Below, piece by piece: positions 25,864 through 34,909 of a stretch of DNA of 64,000 nucleotides (position 1 is the stretch's first letter; every line of letters begins with the position of its first letter). The stretch comes from CAUZIZ01 sp965218775 (GTDB lineage Bacteria; Acidobacteriota; UBA6911; RPQK01; JAJDTT01). The notes below the pieces were generated by a model. That model was not told the DNA's origin. It did not search any database and was given only the letters and a program-made list of their open reading frames with translations. The DNA is taken from the NCBI GenBank assembly GCA_965218775.1, contig CBDCLS010000003.1:186001-250000 (forward strand). The letters run 5' to 3'. Made by a program: the position numbers and the translations under genes.

Positions 25864-28586
25864 CAGTTGGTGGTCGGCACCAGTTCCTCCAGTTCCTCGA
25901 ACCAGTTGAGGACAACGCGTACCTTGTTTCCGTAGTAGGCGGCATGAAGAGTGCGATCGATTTCTGCTTCATCCTCTCGGACCATCAGGAAACGCTGCCC
26001 ATCCGGGCGCACATCGTAGGATCGGAACTGCACATTGGAAAGGTAGGGTCCTTCAAAGAGCTTTTCCGGACTGCCTGGGCGACCGTCCTCGCCGATCTCG
26101 ACTGCCCAAAGCTTCCTGTCGTAGCGATAGAACAGTTCCCGACTGCTTGCTGACCACGCCGGAGAGAAGCCTCCCCGGGTCGAAATCTGTCGCTTTCTCC
26201 CAGGTCCCGGATAGGCCTGAAGGTAGACCTGGTGTCCACCAGACTCTGCCGAGACGTAGGCCAACCATCGGCCGTCAGGAGAGAACTCGGGCTGCGATAG
26301 CTCAAACCGCGACTCGAGGAAAACCTCCGCAGAATCCGAGCCCTCCTTCGACACCGTCCAGATATCGCCGCCAGAGGCTGCGTCCAACTGCACGAAGGCG
26401 AGTCTTTCTCCGTTCGGCGACCAGGAACCCGGAACCTGGGGCAGATCTCCGGAAGTCAAACGTGCAGCACCGCCTCCCGAGTCGACCGGCTTCCAGAAAA
26501 GCATGCGCTGGCCCTCTCTTTCCGAGGCAAAGGTCACACGGTTGCCGTCCGCTGACCAGATGGGCCACATGTTGTCACCCTCGAAGGTCTGCGGCGCCCT
26601 TGCTTCCCGGGCCAGGTCAAACGTCCAGATGCTGGAGCTTTTGTAGAGAGTGTCCAGAAGAAGGCGGTTGCCATCCGGAGAGCGCCGGACGGAGACGTAT
26701 TTGGCAGGGTCGAGGTTGATGGGTTCTTCTACTCCCTTACGGTCTACCCGAACCAGCTGCCGCTTGGCCTCGGGGAAGAGCGAGCCGCTGATGTAGGCGA
26801 GCGTTCCGGAATTGGAAAAGGTAAACTGACCGGCACCGGTTTCCTGGCCCGACACGCCCGAGTAGATCGCGTGACTGACATTCTCCTGGATGGGAACGGT
26901 GGGACCACTCAGCTCCAGCTTCTGGAGATCGAAGGGAGCCGCCATCAGAGTCCCTTCCAGGGCATAGACCAGGTGTCCAGTGGGCACATATCGGGCATCT
27001 GAGCCTCCCTCTATCAAGATCGTTTTCTCCTGGCTTCCCAGCGCGTGGACCGCGATCTGCGACTTGCTCCAACCGGTGGTATCGGTCTGAAAGCGCATCA
27101 CCGTGAAGAGCACCGCCTCCGCGCCCGGCAGCACATGAGGAAGCCGATGGCTCACCTCTCCAGCTACCCGATCCAGTTCTGTGATCGCAGCCGGCTCTCC
27201 TCCCGAGGCCGACACCCGCCAGAGTGCACTCTCCTGATCCGGAGCGAAGACGATGGTGTCGTCCGCAGCCCAACTCGCCCCGAAGGGCAGTTCGGCATCG
27301 CAGATTGTCGTGGAGGTGCCTCCTTCGAGAGGGTATTTTTTCAGCTTCTTATCGGTGGACGACCAGACGCCCAGCCACTCACCATCGTGAGAAAAGAAAG
27401 GAAGAGTGGCGTTTCCGGCGTCTTGGAGGGGCGTCGTTTGCCCTCTCTCCAAGGAGTGGACATAGACCTTCCTCTTGGAAGCGTCCCCCGGGGGGGCTGC
27501 GACGAAGGCCAGCTGTTTTCCGTCTGGCGAAAGATCGACCCCACGGCGAAACTGATGGTCGAGGACCTCGGCTTCTGCTGCCGGGATCTCGAACCGCGCT
27601 ATCTTCTTTTCGGTGTCATCGGGCGGCGCCGGCCAGAAATACACTACCGCGGCGAACACGACCGCCACCGCCACCGGCAGCAGAGGTGCCCACAGAGGGG
27701 TTTCTCGGGGAAGCGGCACTGGAGACAGCTCATCAGGCTGGGTGACGCACTCGTGAATCGTGATGCGAGCTTCACCCATATCCCGTATCCTCAGCTTGGG
27801 ATCTTTCCTGAAACATCGCCCCAATAGGTCCCTGATCTTCTGGGGAGTGTCTTGGGGAAGCGCATCCAGGTTCGGTTCCTCGTGGATTACTGCGGCAAGG
27901 GTCTCGGTGAGGCTTCTGCCCGTATACATCCCCTTGCCAGTCAACATTTCGAAGAACACCAGGCCGAAGGCCCAGATGTCCGACCGCTTGTCCACCGCCT
28001 GGCCCCGCGCCTGTTCGGGACTCATATAGGCCGCCGTTCCCAGGATGATGCCCTCTTGGGTGGCCTCCAATGTCAGGGTGGGAGAGTTGGCCAACTCCTG
28101 CCGTGACAGCTCTCCTTCCATCGCCTTGGCGAGGCCGAAGTCCAGGACCTTCACCGCTCCCTCGGGCGTGATCTTCACATTGGCTGGCTTCAGATCTCGG
28201 TGAATGATGCCCTTCTCGTGTGCCGCTTCCAGGGCTTGAGTCATCTCCAGAGCCATGGGAAGAGCTTCGTCAACTGGAATGGGACCCTGGGCGATCCTCT
28301 CCCCGAGAGTCGGACCTTCCACCAGTTCCAGGACCAACGCCCGAACTTCGCCTGATTCCTCCAGCCCGTGAATGGTGCTGATGTGGGGATGATTGAGCGA
28401 CGCCAAAACCTCGGCCTCCCGCTGAAATCGCCCCATTCTCTGGCGATCCCGGACGAATTTCTCGGGCAGGATCTTCAGCGCCACCTCCCGACCCAGGCGG
28501 GTGTCGGTGGCCTGATAGACGGCACCCATCCCGCCCTCGCCGAGCTTCTTCGTAATCTTGTAGTGATTGATGGTTTGTCCTAGCAA
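25863..28586 (-). CDS. Ser/Thr protein kinase fused to TolB/PD40 propeller (kinase B), intact
   Basis: The only undamaged member of the three kinase paralogues, 907 residues from a TTG start at 28586. That start is chosen because (M)LGQTINHYKITKKLGEG aligns with the other two starts and GGAGG lies 6 bases upstream; the frame is open to 28697. The kinase domain has GEGGMG (16-21), K38, HRD with D131, and DFG 149-151. A transmembrane segment (WAPLLPVAVAVVFAAVVYFW) is followed by PD40 repeats (VDLSPDGKQLAF, PEFSPDGRWLAY) and the end VRVVLNWFEELEEL. The propeller probably senses an extracytoplasmic signal and the kinase phosphorylates cytoplasmic Ser/Thr. FHA regulators nearby are candidate readers. 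Confidence 0.92.
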   Translation of the reverse strand: MLGQTINHYKITKKLGEGGMGAVYQATDTRLGREVALKILPEKFVRDRQRMGRFQREAEVLASLNHPHISTIHGLEESGEVRALVLELVEGPTLGERIAQGPIPVDEALPMALEMTQALEAAHEKGIIHRDLKPANVKITPEGAVKVLDFGLAKAMEGELSRQELANSPTLTLEATQEGIILGTAAYMSPEQARGQAVDKRSDIWAFGLVFFEMLTGKGMYTGRSLTETLAAVIHEEPNLDALPQDTPQKIRDLLGRCFRKDPKLRIRDMGEARITIHECVTQPDELSPVPLPRETPLWAPLLPVAVAVVFAAVVYFWPAPPDDTEKKIARFEIPAAEAEVLDHQFRRGVDLSPDGKQLAFVAAPPGDASKRKVYVHSLERGQTTPLQDAGNATLPFFSHDGEWLGVWSSTDKKLKKYPLEGGTSTTICDAELPFGASWAADDTIVFAPDQESALWRVSASGGEPAAITELDRVAGEVSHRLPHVLPGAEAVLFTVMRFQTDTTGWSKSQIAVHALGSQEKTILIEGGSDARYVPTGHLVYALEGTLMAAPFDLQKLELSGPTVPIQENVSHAIYSGVSGQETGAGQFTFSNSGTLAYISGSLFPEAKRQLVRVDRKGVEEPINLDPAKYVSVRRSPDGNRLLLDTLYKSSSIWTFDLAREARAPQTFEGDNMWPIWSADGNRVTFASEREGQRMLFWKPVDSGGGAARLTSGDLPQVPGSWSPNGERLAFVQLDAASGGDIWTVSKEGSDSAEVFLESRFELSQPEFSPDGRWLAYVSAESGGHQVYLQAYPGPGRKRQISTRGGFSPAWSASSRELFYRYDRKLWAVEIGEDGRPGSPEKLFEGPYLSNVQFRSYDVRPDGQRFLMVREDEAEIDRTLHAAYYGNKVRVVLNWFEELEELVPTTN

Positions 28587-28947
28587 GTCTTGCCTCCAAG
28601 CTGAAATCGAGGAGCGCCTTCTTCCTGTCCTTGCCCTTGTCTTTGCCCTGACCTCGGAGACGCTGGGCCGGAAATACGAAGTCCTTTCAGGATTCACGGA
28701 TTCCCCGGCTGCTCAAGCCAGTTCCAAAATAGATCCACTGCAACTGCCGCGCCAAAACTCCGAGCTATCTGACCTGGGGCCGATGGTTTAAGATAACTTG
28801 TTGACTAGAAAGAAGAAACCACCAAATCTTCAAGCTTGAGGGATCGTCCCGAATCTGTGGGATTAAGGCCGGATATCTATCTCCTCGGATAACTAGTGCG
28901 CTGTAACATAGCGTACTAGCTATCCAAAGGGTTAGCGGAACTTCCGA
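28587..28947. other. Gap with no gene seen
   Basis: Apart from the kinase B leader (28587 to about 28620) I see no coding frame, RNA gene or clear repeat here. Confidence 0.5.
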
Positions 28948-29334
28948 CTACCAGAGAATCGGCACTTCGAACCGCCTGAAGATCCGATCGGAGCTCACCA
29001 ATGTCAGTTTTTCCAATTGGCTCTGTGCAATCAGCATCCGATCAAAAGGATCTCGATGCTCACCTCGCAGGGAGCCGGCGTGCAGCGCGTGCTCTAGCGT
29101 GATCGGTAATACCTCGATCCGAGCCCGGCGTAGCAGCCCTGGTAGGTCTCGGACTGCCTCTCCGGCCTCTGGAAGTTTTCCCAGACGGTGCTTCGTCGAG
29201 ATTTCCCAGGCCGAAGCGCTGCTTACCAGGATGTCGTTGGCCGGATCAGAAATTGCCGCTCGAGCTCGTTCAGAGAGAGCGGGATCGTCAAAAAGCCACC
29301 AAAGCAGGGCGTGGGTGTCAAGCAGGACCCTCAC
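28948..29334 (-). CDS. PIN-domain toxin (VapC-like) of a second toxin-antitoxin pair
   Basis: A 128-residue PIN protein beginning MRVLLDTHALLWWLFDDPAL. D6 (LLDTHALLWW), the Glu of SAWEISTKHRLGKL and the Asp residues of HRDPFDRMLIAQ are the expected metal ligands. The LLDTHALLWW form is typical of PIN toxins paired with Phd/YefM antitoxins. It overlaps the antitoxin stop by 4 bases (ATGA). Confidence 0.88.
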   Translation of the reverse strand: MRVLLDTHALLWWLFDDPALSERARAAISDPANDILVSSASAWEISTKHRLGKLPEAGEAVRDLPGLLRRARIEVLPITLEHALHAGSLRGEHRDPFDRMLIAQSQLEKLTLVSSDRIFRRFEVPILW

Positions 29335-29558
29335 CGCTCCCAGGCCTTGAGCTCTTCCTCAGGGAGGGGGTCGAAGAATGCCTTGGTAACACTCCCCTTT
29401 GCAATCCCAGGGGTTCGCGGCAACTGATCATCCAACGGGACCAGACGAGCGCAGGGATGACCCGCCTTGGCCAGAATAATCTCTTCCCCTTGTCGCACTC
29501 TCTCCAAAAGGCGGGAGAGGTGGGTCTTCGCCTCATGAACATTCACGATTGAAGTCAT
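29331..29558 (-). CDS. Phd/YefM-family antitoxin
   Basis: A 75-residue protein with the Phd/YefM pattern: MTSIVNVHEAKTHLSRLLER, then VRQGEEIILAKAGHPCARLV. The N-terminal half forms a DNA-binding dimer and the C-terminal tail (FFDPLPEEELKAWE) should block the toxin active site. It overlaps the toxin gene by 4 bases and is the first gene of the pair. Confidence 0.88.
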   Translation of the reverse strand: MTSIVNVHEAKTHLSRLLERVRQGEEIILAKAGHPCARLVPLDDQLPRTPGIAKGSVTKAFFDPLPEEELKAWER

Positions 29559-29668
29559 AATTGAGATAGTAAACTAAGCTGATGGACTAAGACAAATTCG
29601 GGATTCCTTATCCTGGGCTAGCTACTTGGTTTCCAGGCCGCCGTGCATCGAGCTCTGGGCTCGAAAAA

Positions 29669-29707
29669 AGAAGGATACTTCGGTCTGGTGGAGACCAAAG
29701 CTACGTC
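29669..29707. repeat. Hairpin repeat (ACTTCGGTCTGG / GGAGACC)
   Basis: ACTTCGGTCTGGTGGAGACC followed by AAAGCTACG is a relative of the unit at 21936-21961 (ACTTCGGCCTGGAGACCGAAG). It lies just beyond the end of the 29717 gene. Confidence 0.5.
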
Positions 29708-29716
29708 TTCAACCCC

Positions 29717-30079
29717 TCAGGCCAGGAACTTGGGATCGCAGCGGACCACGTCCACTTCCTGGATGGAACTGGTGATGACGTCGTTGCCGAATTCCAGATG
29801 GAGACCTCGGGCAGCTACCAGGTTGGAGTGGACGGCGTTACCGCCCCAGGTACACCCGGTGATGGTCGTTCTCAGTGGAGAAAGGCCCTTCCGGTCAAAC
29901 CATCCCCCAGAGACACAATAGAGGTCGTTTCCCAGCACGTGGATGGAATAGGTCGAGTTGCGGGTCTTCACCCAGATGCAGTCACCCAGACACAAGTCCG
30001 ATCTTCGCACCGCGTCAAGCCCGCCCAGGTTCCGGACGAAGGCGTCGAGGGTGCGGTGTCGGCCACTCTGGGTGATCAT
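29717..30079 (-). CDS. Small conserved-looking protein of unknown function
   Basis: A 120-residue protein starting MITQSGRHRTLDAFVRNLGG. The core has natural composition and strands: GDCIWVKTRNSTYSIHVLGN, CVSGGWFDRKG, TTITGCTWGGNAV, and LHLEFGNDVITSSIQEVDVV. I have the impression of having seen similar sequences in Acidobacteria and Planctomycetes but know no function. The ATG at 30079 is chosen because it lies one base after the stop of kinase C on the same strand; the frame is open further upstream. It is therefore probably read from the same message as the kinase. Confidence 0.55.
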   Translation of the reverse strand: MITQSGRHRTLDAFVRNLGGLDAVRRSDLCLGDCIWVKTRNSTYSIHVLGNDLYCVSGGWFDRKGLSPLRTTITGCTWGGNAVHSNLVAARGLHLEFGNDVITSSIQEVDVVRCDPKFLA

Positions 30080-30080
30080 T

Positions 30081-32821
30081 TCAGGGCCGCTTGAGCTCTT
30101 CGAACCAGTTGAGGACAATTCTTACCTCGTTTCCGTAGAATTCTTCGAGCCTGGCACGATCCTTTTTGTCGTCGCTTCGAATCATCAGAAAACGCTGTCC
30201 GTCCGGACTGACGTCATAACTTCTTATCGGACTGGATCCGATGTAACTTCCCTTAAAAAGTTCAACCGGATTGCCCGCTCGCAGGCGGCTGCCATCTATC
30301 GTGATCCGAACTGCCATCATCTTCCGGTGGTCGACACTCCTGTAGAAGAGCTCGTCTCCGCTTTTCGACCAGGATGGAGCCGTGCCGCCCGCCGTCGAAA
30401 TCGGCTCCCTTTTTCCGAGTTCGGGAAAAGGTCGCACCTAGACCTCCTCTCTGCCAGACTCATTGGTCACGTAGGCTAGCAGTTTACCATCCGGTGAAAT
30501 TTCCGGGTGGGTCTCATCGAATCGCGAATGCAGGAGCACCTTGGCAGACCGGTTTTCCTTCATTGATAGTATCCAGATGTCCGAACCAGTTTTCGGGTCG
30601 GACTCCACAAAGGCGAGCTTGCTTCCGTCGGGTGACCACGAACTTGGATTCTGCGGATGCTTGCTAGGACTCAGATGCTCTGGCTCGCTGCCTCTGTCAA
30701 CCGGCATCAAAAACAGGTTCCTCTGCCCCGACCGATTCGAGCCGAAGACGACTGATGAGTCGTTGGAAGTCCAAATCGGGAAGTAGTTGAGATCGGAGAG
30801 GGTCTGCCGAGTTGGGGCACCTCGAGCCAGGTCATGGGTCCATATCTCCTTCCTCTTGTAGAAGGTGTTGTAGGCTACCCTTAACCCATCCGGAGAGAGC
30901 CGAACTGCCAGGTACTGGTTGGGGGCGATTCCAGTGGCTTCCTCTCCTCCACTCCGGTCCACCCACACCACCTCACGCTTGCTCTCCGGCAAAAGCGGCC
31001 CGGCAACGTAGGCGAGCGATCCGGAAGCGGACAAGGCGTAATGGGCGGCGCCGGTTTCGTTGACAGTGTCGCCCACGTAGATACTTTGGCGAACGCCTTC
31101 TTGAACTGGAAACGCCTTTTCAGTGACGGCCAGGCTCGTAAGGTCGAAGGGGCACGCCATCAAAGTCCCTTCCCGCGCAAAGATGAAATGGCCGGTGGAC
31201 GCGTAGCGGGCGTCGACCCCGTTTTTCATCAGGGACTTCCTCTCCCCGGTTTCCAGCGATTGAACCGAGATTTCAGCCTGGCTCCAGTCGACCGATGCAA
31301 CCTCGTAGCGCAACACCGTAAAGAGTACTGCCTTCCCGCCAGGCAGCAGATGCGGAAAGCGATGGCTGACCTCTCCAGCCTCTTTGTCGAGCTCCGTAAT
31401 CTGCCTCGGCTCCCCTCCGGAGGCGGAGACTCGCCAGAGTCCGCTGGCAGCACTGCAGGCAAAGACAATGTTGTCGTCCGAGCCCCAACTCGCACCATAG
31501 GGCTCCTCGCAGTCACAGATCGTGGTCGAGGGTCCTCCATCCAGGGGAAACTTCTTGAGCTTGCCCGTTGTCTGGCCCGGGGAACCCGAATAGGCTCCCA
31601 GCGAATCTCCATTGGGAGAGAAGAAGGGCTGCCAGAGGTTCTCGGAGGCTGAAACCGGAGTCTCTCCCCACTGAGAGAAGGACCGGACATGGATGCCGGT
31701 CTTGGAAGGCTCTTCCCTGCTCCTGGAGACGTACGCCAGCTTTCCGCCGTCCTCCGACAGAGCAAACCCGTGGCGAAAGCGATGGTCCAGGACTTCGCCC
31801 ACTCCCGCCCGGATTTCGAAGCGTGACACCGACCCTGTGGGGATCGACGCGGAAGGCATGAAATACCAGCCGGCCACCGCGAGCAACAGAACCGCTGCCC
31901 AAGGAGCCAGGCGCTGCCACAGAGGGGGGGGGGTGGTACGGACTCAATCACCTCAGTTGATGTCGCTTTAGGATCGCTTAAATACTCCTGAAGAACGATG
32001 CGGGCGTCGCCTATGTCTCGCAGCCTCATCCTGGGATCCTTGTGCAGGCATCGCTCCAACAGCTCCCGGCTCTTCCTGGGAGTCCCTTTTGGCAACTCCT
32101 CCAGGTTGGGTTCCTGGTGAATTACGGCGGCGATCGTTTCAGTGAGGCTGCCGCCGGAGTACATCCCCTTGCCAGTCAGCATCTCGACCAGGATCAGGCC
32201 GAAGGCCCAAATGTCGGTCCGCTTGTCCACTACCTTTCCTCGGGCCTGCTCGGGACTCATATAGGCCGCCGTGCCCATCACGATTCCCTCGCGCGTGGCT
32301 TCCAGCGTCAGCGTCGGGGACTTGGCCAGTTCTGCTTCCGACAGCTCCGTCTCCAACGCCTTGGCCAGGCCGAAGTCCAACACCTTGACCTTCCCCTCGA
32401 GGGTGATCTTCACGTTCGACGGCTTCAGGTCGCGGTGAATGATGCCCTTCTCGTGGGCTACCTCCAAAGCCTGGGCCATCTCCAGGGCAAGGCGATGGGC
32501 CTCCTCCACCGGGAGGGGTCCCTGCGCAATCCGCTCCGCCAGGGTGGGACCCTCCACCAATTCCAGAACCAGCGCTCGCACATTGCCCGATTTCTCGAGG
32601 CCGTGAATGGTGCTGATGTGAGGGTGATTGAGAGAAGCCAGGAGTTCCGCTTCTCGCTGAAACCGGCCCATTCTCTGCGGATCTTCGACAAACTTCTCGG
32701 GCAGGATCTTCAGCGCGACTTGCCTACCCAAGCGACTGTCAGTGGCCTGGTAGACCGCACCCATACCGCCTTCCCCGAGTTTGGCCGTGATCTTGTAGTG
32801 ATTGATGGTCTGGCCTAGCAA
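30081..32821 (-). pseudogene. Ser/Thr kinase-TolB fusion (kinase C) broken by a frameshift and a stop codon
   Basis: The first 290 or so residues from 32821 are an intact kinase domain (MLGQTINHYKITAKLGEG; GEGGMG 16-21, K38, D131, DFG 149-151). At a run of ten G on the plus strand (31924-31933) the frame shifts; the continuation reads WAAVLLLAVAGWYFMPSAS, the transmembrane helix, then PD40 repeats (HGFALSEDGGKLAY, HPEISPDGKLLAY). A second lesion is an in-frame TAG at 30438-30440 in SGREEV*VRPFPELG, where kinases A and B have Tyr (EVYVQRYP, QVYLQAYP). The frame then continues to VRIVLNWFEELKRP. As read, the product would be a kinase without its sensor. Confidence 0.82.
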
Positions 32822-32992
32822 AGTAGTCTCCAGATCGTGGGACTGATCTGCTCATACTAACCCCCGGGCCTCGGAAGGGCAACGCCGCGAGACAAAGAGT
32901 TGCGATGAGGACAGTGCTTCGGATCTGGAATGTGCCGGAAATGCGCTCTATACTGGGGCAATAACGTTCAGGCCCGGAGTGAGAGGTAGACT

Positions 32993-34897
32993 ATGTATCC
33001 TAAGCTGATTGGTCTACACGGTCCCCTCAAGGACACGGAGTTACCGCTTAGTGAAGAGAGCGTCTCCATCGGTCGTCACGACGAGAACGTTCTTCGCATC
33101 TCCGACCGGCGGGTCTCAAGGCATCACTGCCAGATTAACAGGGAAGAGGAGGAGTTCCGGGTGTCCGACCTGGGGAGCGCGCACGGGACCTTCGTCAATG
33201 GCATACCGGTCAAGGATCAAGTGTTGGCACATGGAGATCAGATCAGGGTGGCGAGCTCAGTCTTCTGGTTCCTGCTCCATGAGGAGGACTCACCTGCGGC
33301 CGTTCCAGTCGAATTGGACCAACGAGAGCTAACTTCTCAGACCACTACCATGCTCCCGGGATGGGGCTCCCGGTATCTGACCGGGGAGGCGGTCCAGGAG
33401 GGAGAGGGAACCGCCGATACGTTGGCACGCAGCCTGAGCGCTCTGCTCAAACTCAGTACCGAGATCAATTCGGTTCGAGAATCCGAACCGCTGCAACGGA
33501 AGCTGCTGGAATCCATTCGTGAGGTGATTCCAGCACATCGCTGCGTCTTCCTCACGAGAGACGACGAGGGAAATGGCTACAGCCCCAGCGTGGCCTGGGA
33601 TCACTCAACGAAAACCGACCACCCAGTTCAAGTCAGTCGTACCATTGTCGACCGGGTCGCTGCCGATCAATTGGCCATCTTGAGCCAGCACGTTCCGCAG
33701 GACAAGGACTTGAACGAAGCTCAAAGCCTGATGGCCTCGGGTGTGCAGTCCGTACTCTGCGTTCCGCTAATGGCTCTGGATCAACTCCTAGGTGCTATCT
33801 ACCTTGAGACGAATGATCCGGCCAAGCCCTTCCATGAAGACCATTTACACCTGCTGACCGCGATGGCGGGCATCGGGGGAGTGGCCCTACAGAATGCTCA
33901 CTATCTGGAGTGGCTCGAAAACGAGAACCTTCGACTCCAGGAAGATCTTGCAATCGAACACGACATGGTGGGCGACAGCCCCGCCATGCAGAGGGTCTAC
34001 GATCTCATCGCCAAAGTTGCACCGGCAGAGGCCAGCGTCCTGATCTGCGGCGAAAACGGAACTGGGAAGGAGTTGGCGGCACGGGCCATCCACCAGAACA
34101 GCGCTCGGTCGGACAAGCCGTTCGTAACGATCAACTGCGCCGCTCTGGTGGACAGCCTCCTCGAGAGCGAGCTGTTCGGACACGAGAAGGGAGCCTTCAC
34201 GAGCGCGAATGCGCAAGCCCGGGGCAAGCTGGAAGTCGCACAGGGTGGGACCGTGTTCCTGGACGAGATTGGGGAACTGGCACTCACACTACAAGCAAAG
34301 CTTCTTCGTGTCCTGGAGGAGCGGGAGTTTGAGCGCGTGGGAGGGACTCGGCCGGTCAAGGTCGACATACGCTTGATCGCCGCAACCAACAAAGACCTGG
34401 AGAAGGAAATCGAGAACGGAAGTTTCCGCCGGGACCTGTTCTTCCGTCTCAACGTAGTCTGCCTGACCATGCCTCCGCTGCGAGAGCACCGAGAGGACAT
34501 CCCGCTCCTGGCGCAGTACTTCGCGTCCAAGTTCGGCGAAGCCTGCAAGCGGACGGTCACGGGAATCTCTCCTAAAGCCCGGACTTGCCTGGTTGGCTAC
34601 CCTTGGCCCGGCAATGTACGTGAGCTGCGAAACGCCATCGAGCGAGCCGTCGTTCTGGGTTCGAGCGATATCATCCGACCCGAGGACCTCCCCGAATCCG
34701 TGATCGACAGCGAGCCTGGCAGCGGCGATGTGGAGAACTTCCATGAAGCCGTCAAGCAGCGAAAGAAGGAGCTCATCCTGAAGGCGGTGAAGGACTCCAA
34801 CAACGTTTTCACCGAGGCGGCACAGCGACTTGGACTCCACCCCAACTATCTCCACCGGTTGATACGAAATCTGGATCTCCGAGAACAATTGAAGTAG
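32993..34897 (+). CDS. FHA-GAF-AAA+ sigma-54-dependent activator
   Basis: A 634-residue regulator. Residues about 1-97 are an FHA domain (G27-R28-H29, S42-R43-H44-H45, N69-G70), 145-305 a GAF domain, about 325-560 the sigma-54 interaction AAA+ domain, and the C-terminus a Fis-type helix-turn-helix (FTEAAQRLGLHPNYLHRLIR). Walker A is GENGTGKE (353-360) and Walker B VFLDEI (421-426). The sigma-54-contacting loop reads GAFTSA (400-405) rather than GAFTGA. Such proteins remodel sigma-54 RNA polymerase from distant sites. The FHA domain would couple it to threonine phosphorylation; it is divergent from kinase C. The sigma-54 promoter at 8419 is a candidate target. Confidence 0.9.
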   Translation: MYPKLIGLHGPLKDTELPLSEESVSIGRHDENVLRISDRRVSRHHCQINREEEEFRVSDLGSAHGTFVNGIPVKDQVLAHGDQIRVASSVFWFLLHEEDSPAAVPVELDQRELTSQTTTMLPGWGSRYLTGEAVQEGEGTADTLARSLSALLKLSTEINSVRESEPLQRKLLESIREVIPAHRCVFLTRDDEGNGYSPSVAWDHSTKTDHPVQVSRTIVDRVAADQLAILSQHVPQDKDLNEAQSLMASGVQSVLCVPLMALDQLLGAIYLETNDPAKPFHEDHLHLLTAMAGIGGVALQNAHYLEWLENENLRLQEDLAIEHDMVGDSPAMQRVYDLIAKVAPAEASVLICGENGTGKELAARAIHQNSARSDKPFVTINCAALVDSLLESELFGHEKGAFTSANAQARGKLEVAQGGTVFLDEIGELALTLQAKLLRVLEEREFERVGGTRPVKVDIRLIAATNKDLEKEIENGSFRRDLFFRLNVVCLTMPPLREHREDIPLLAQYFASKFGEACKRTVTGISPKARTCLVGYPWPGNVRELRNAIERAVVLGSSDIIRPEDLPESVIDSEPGSGDVENFHEAVKQRKKELILKAVKDSNNVFTEAAQRLGLHPNYLHRLIRNLDLREQLK

Positions 34898-34909
34898 CTC
34901 CCAAGGAGT

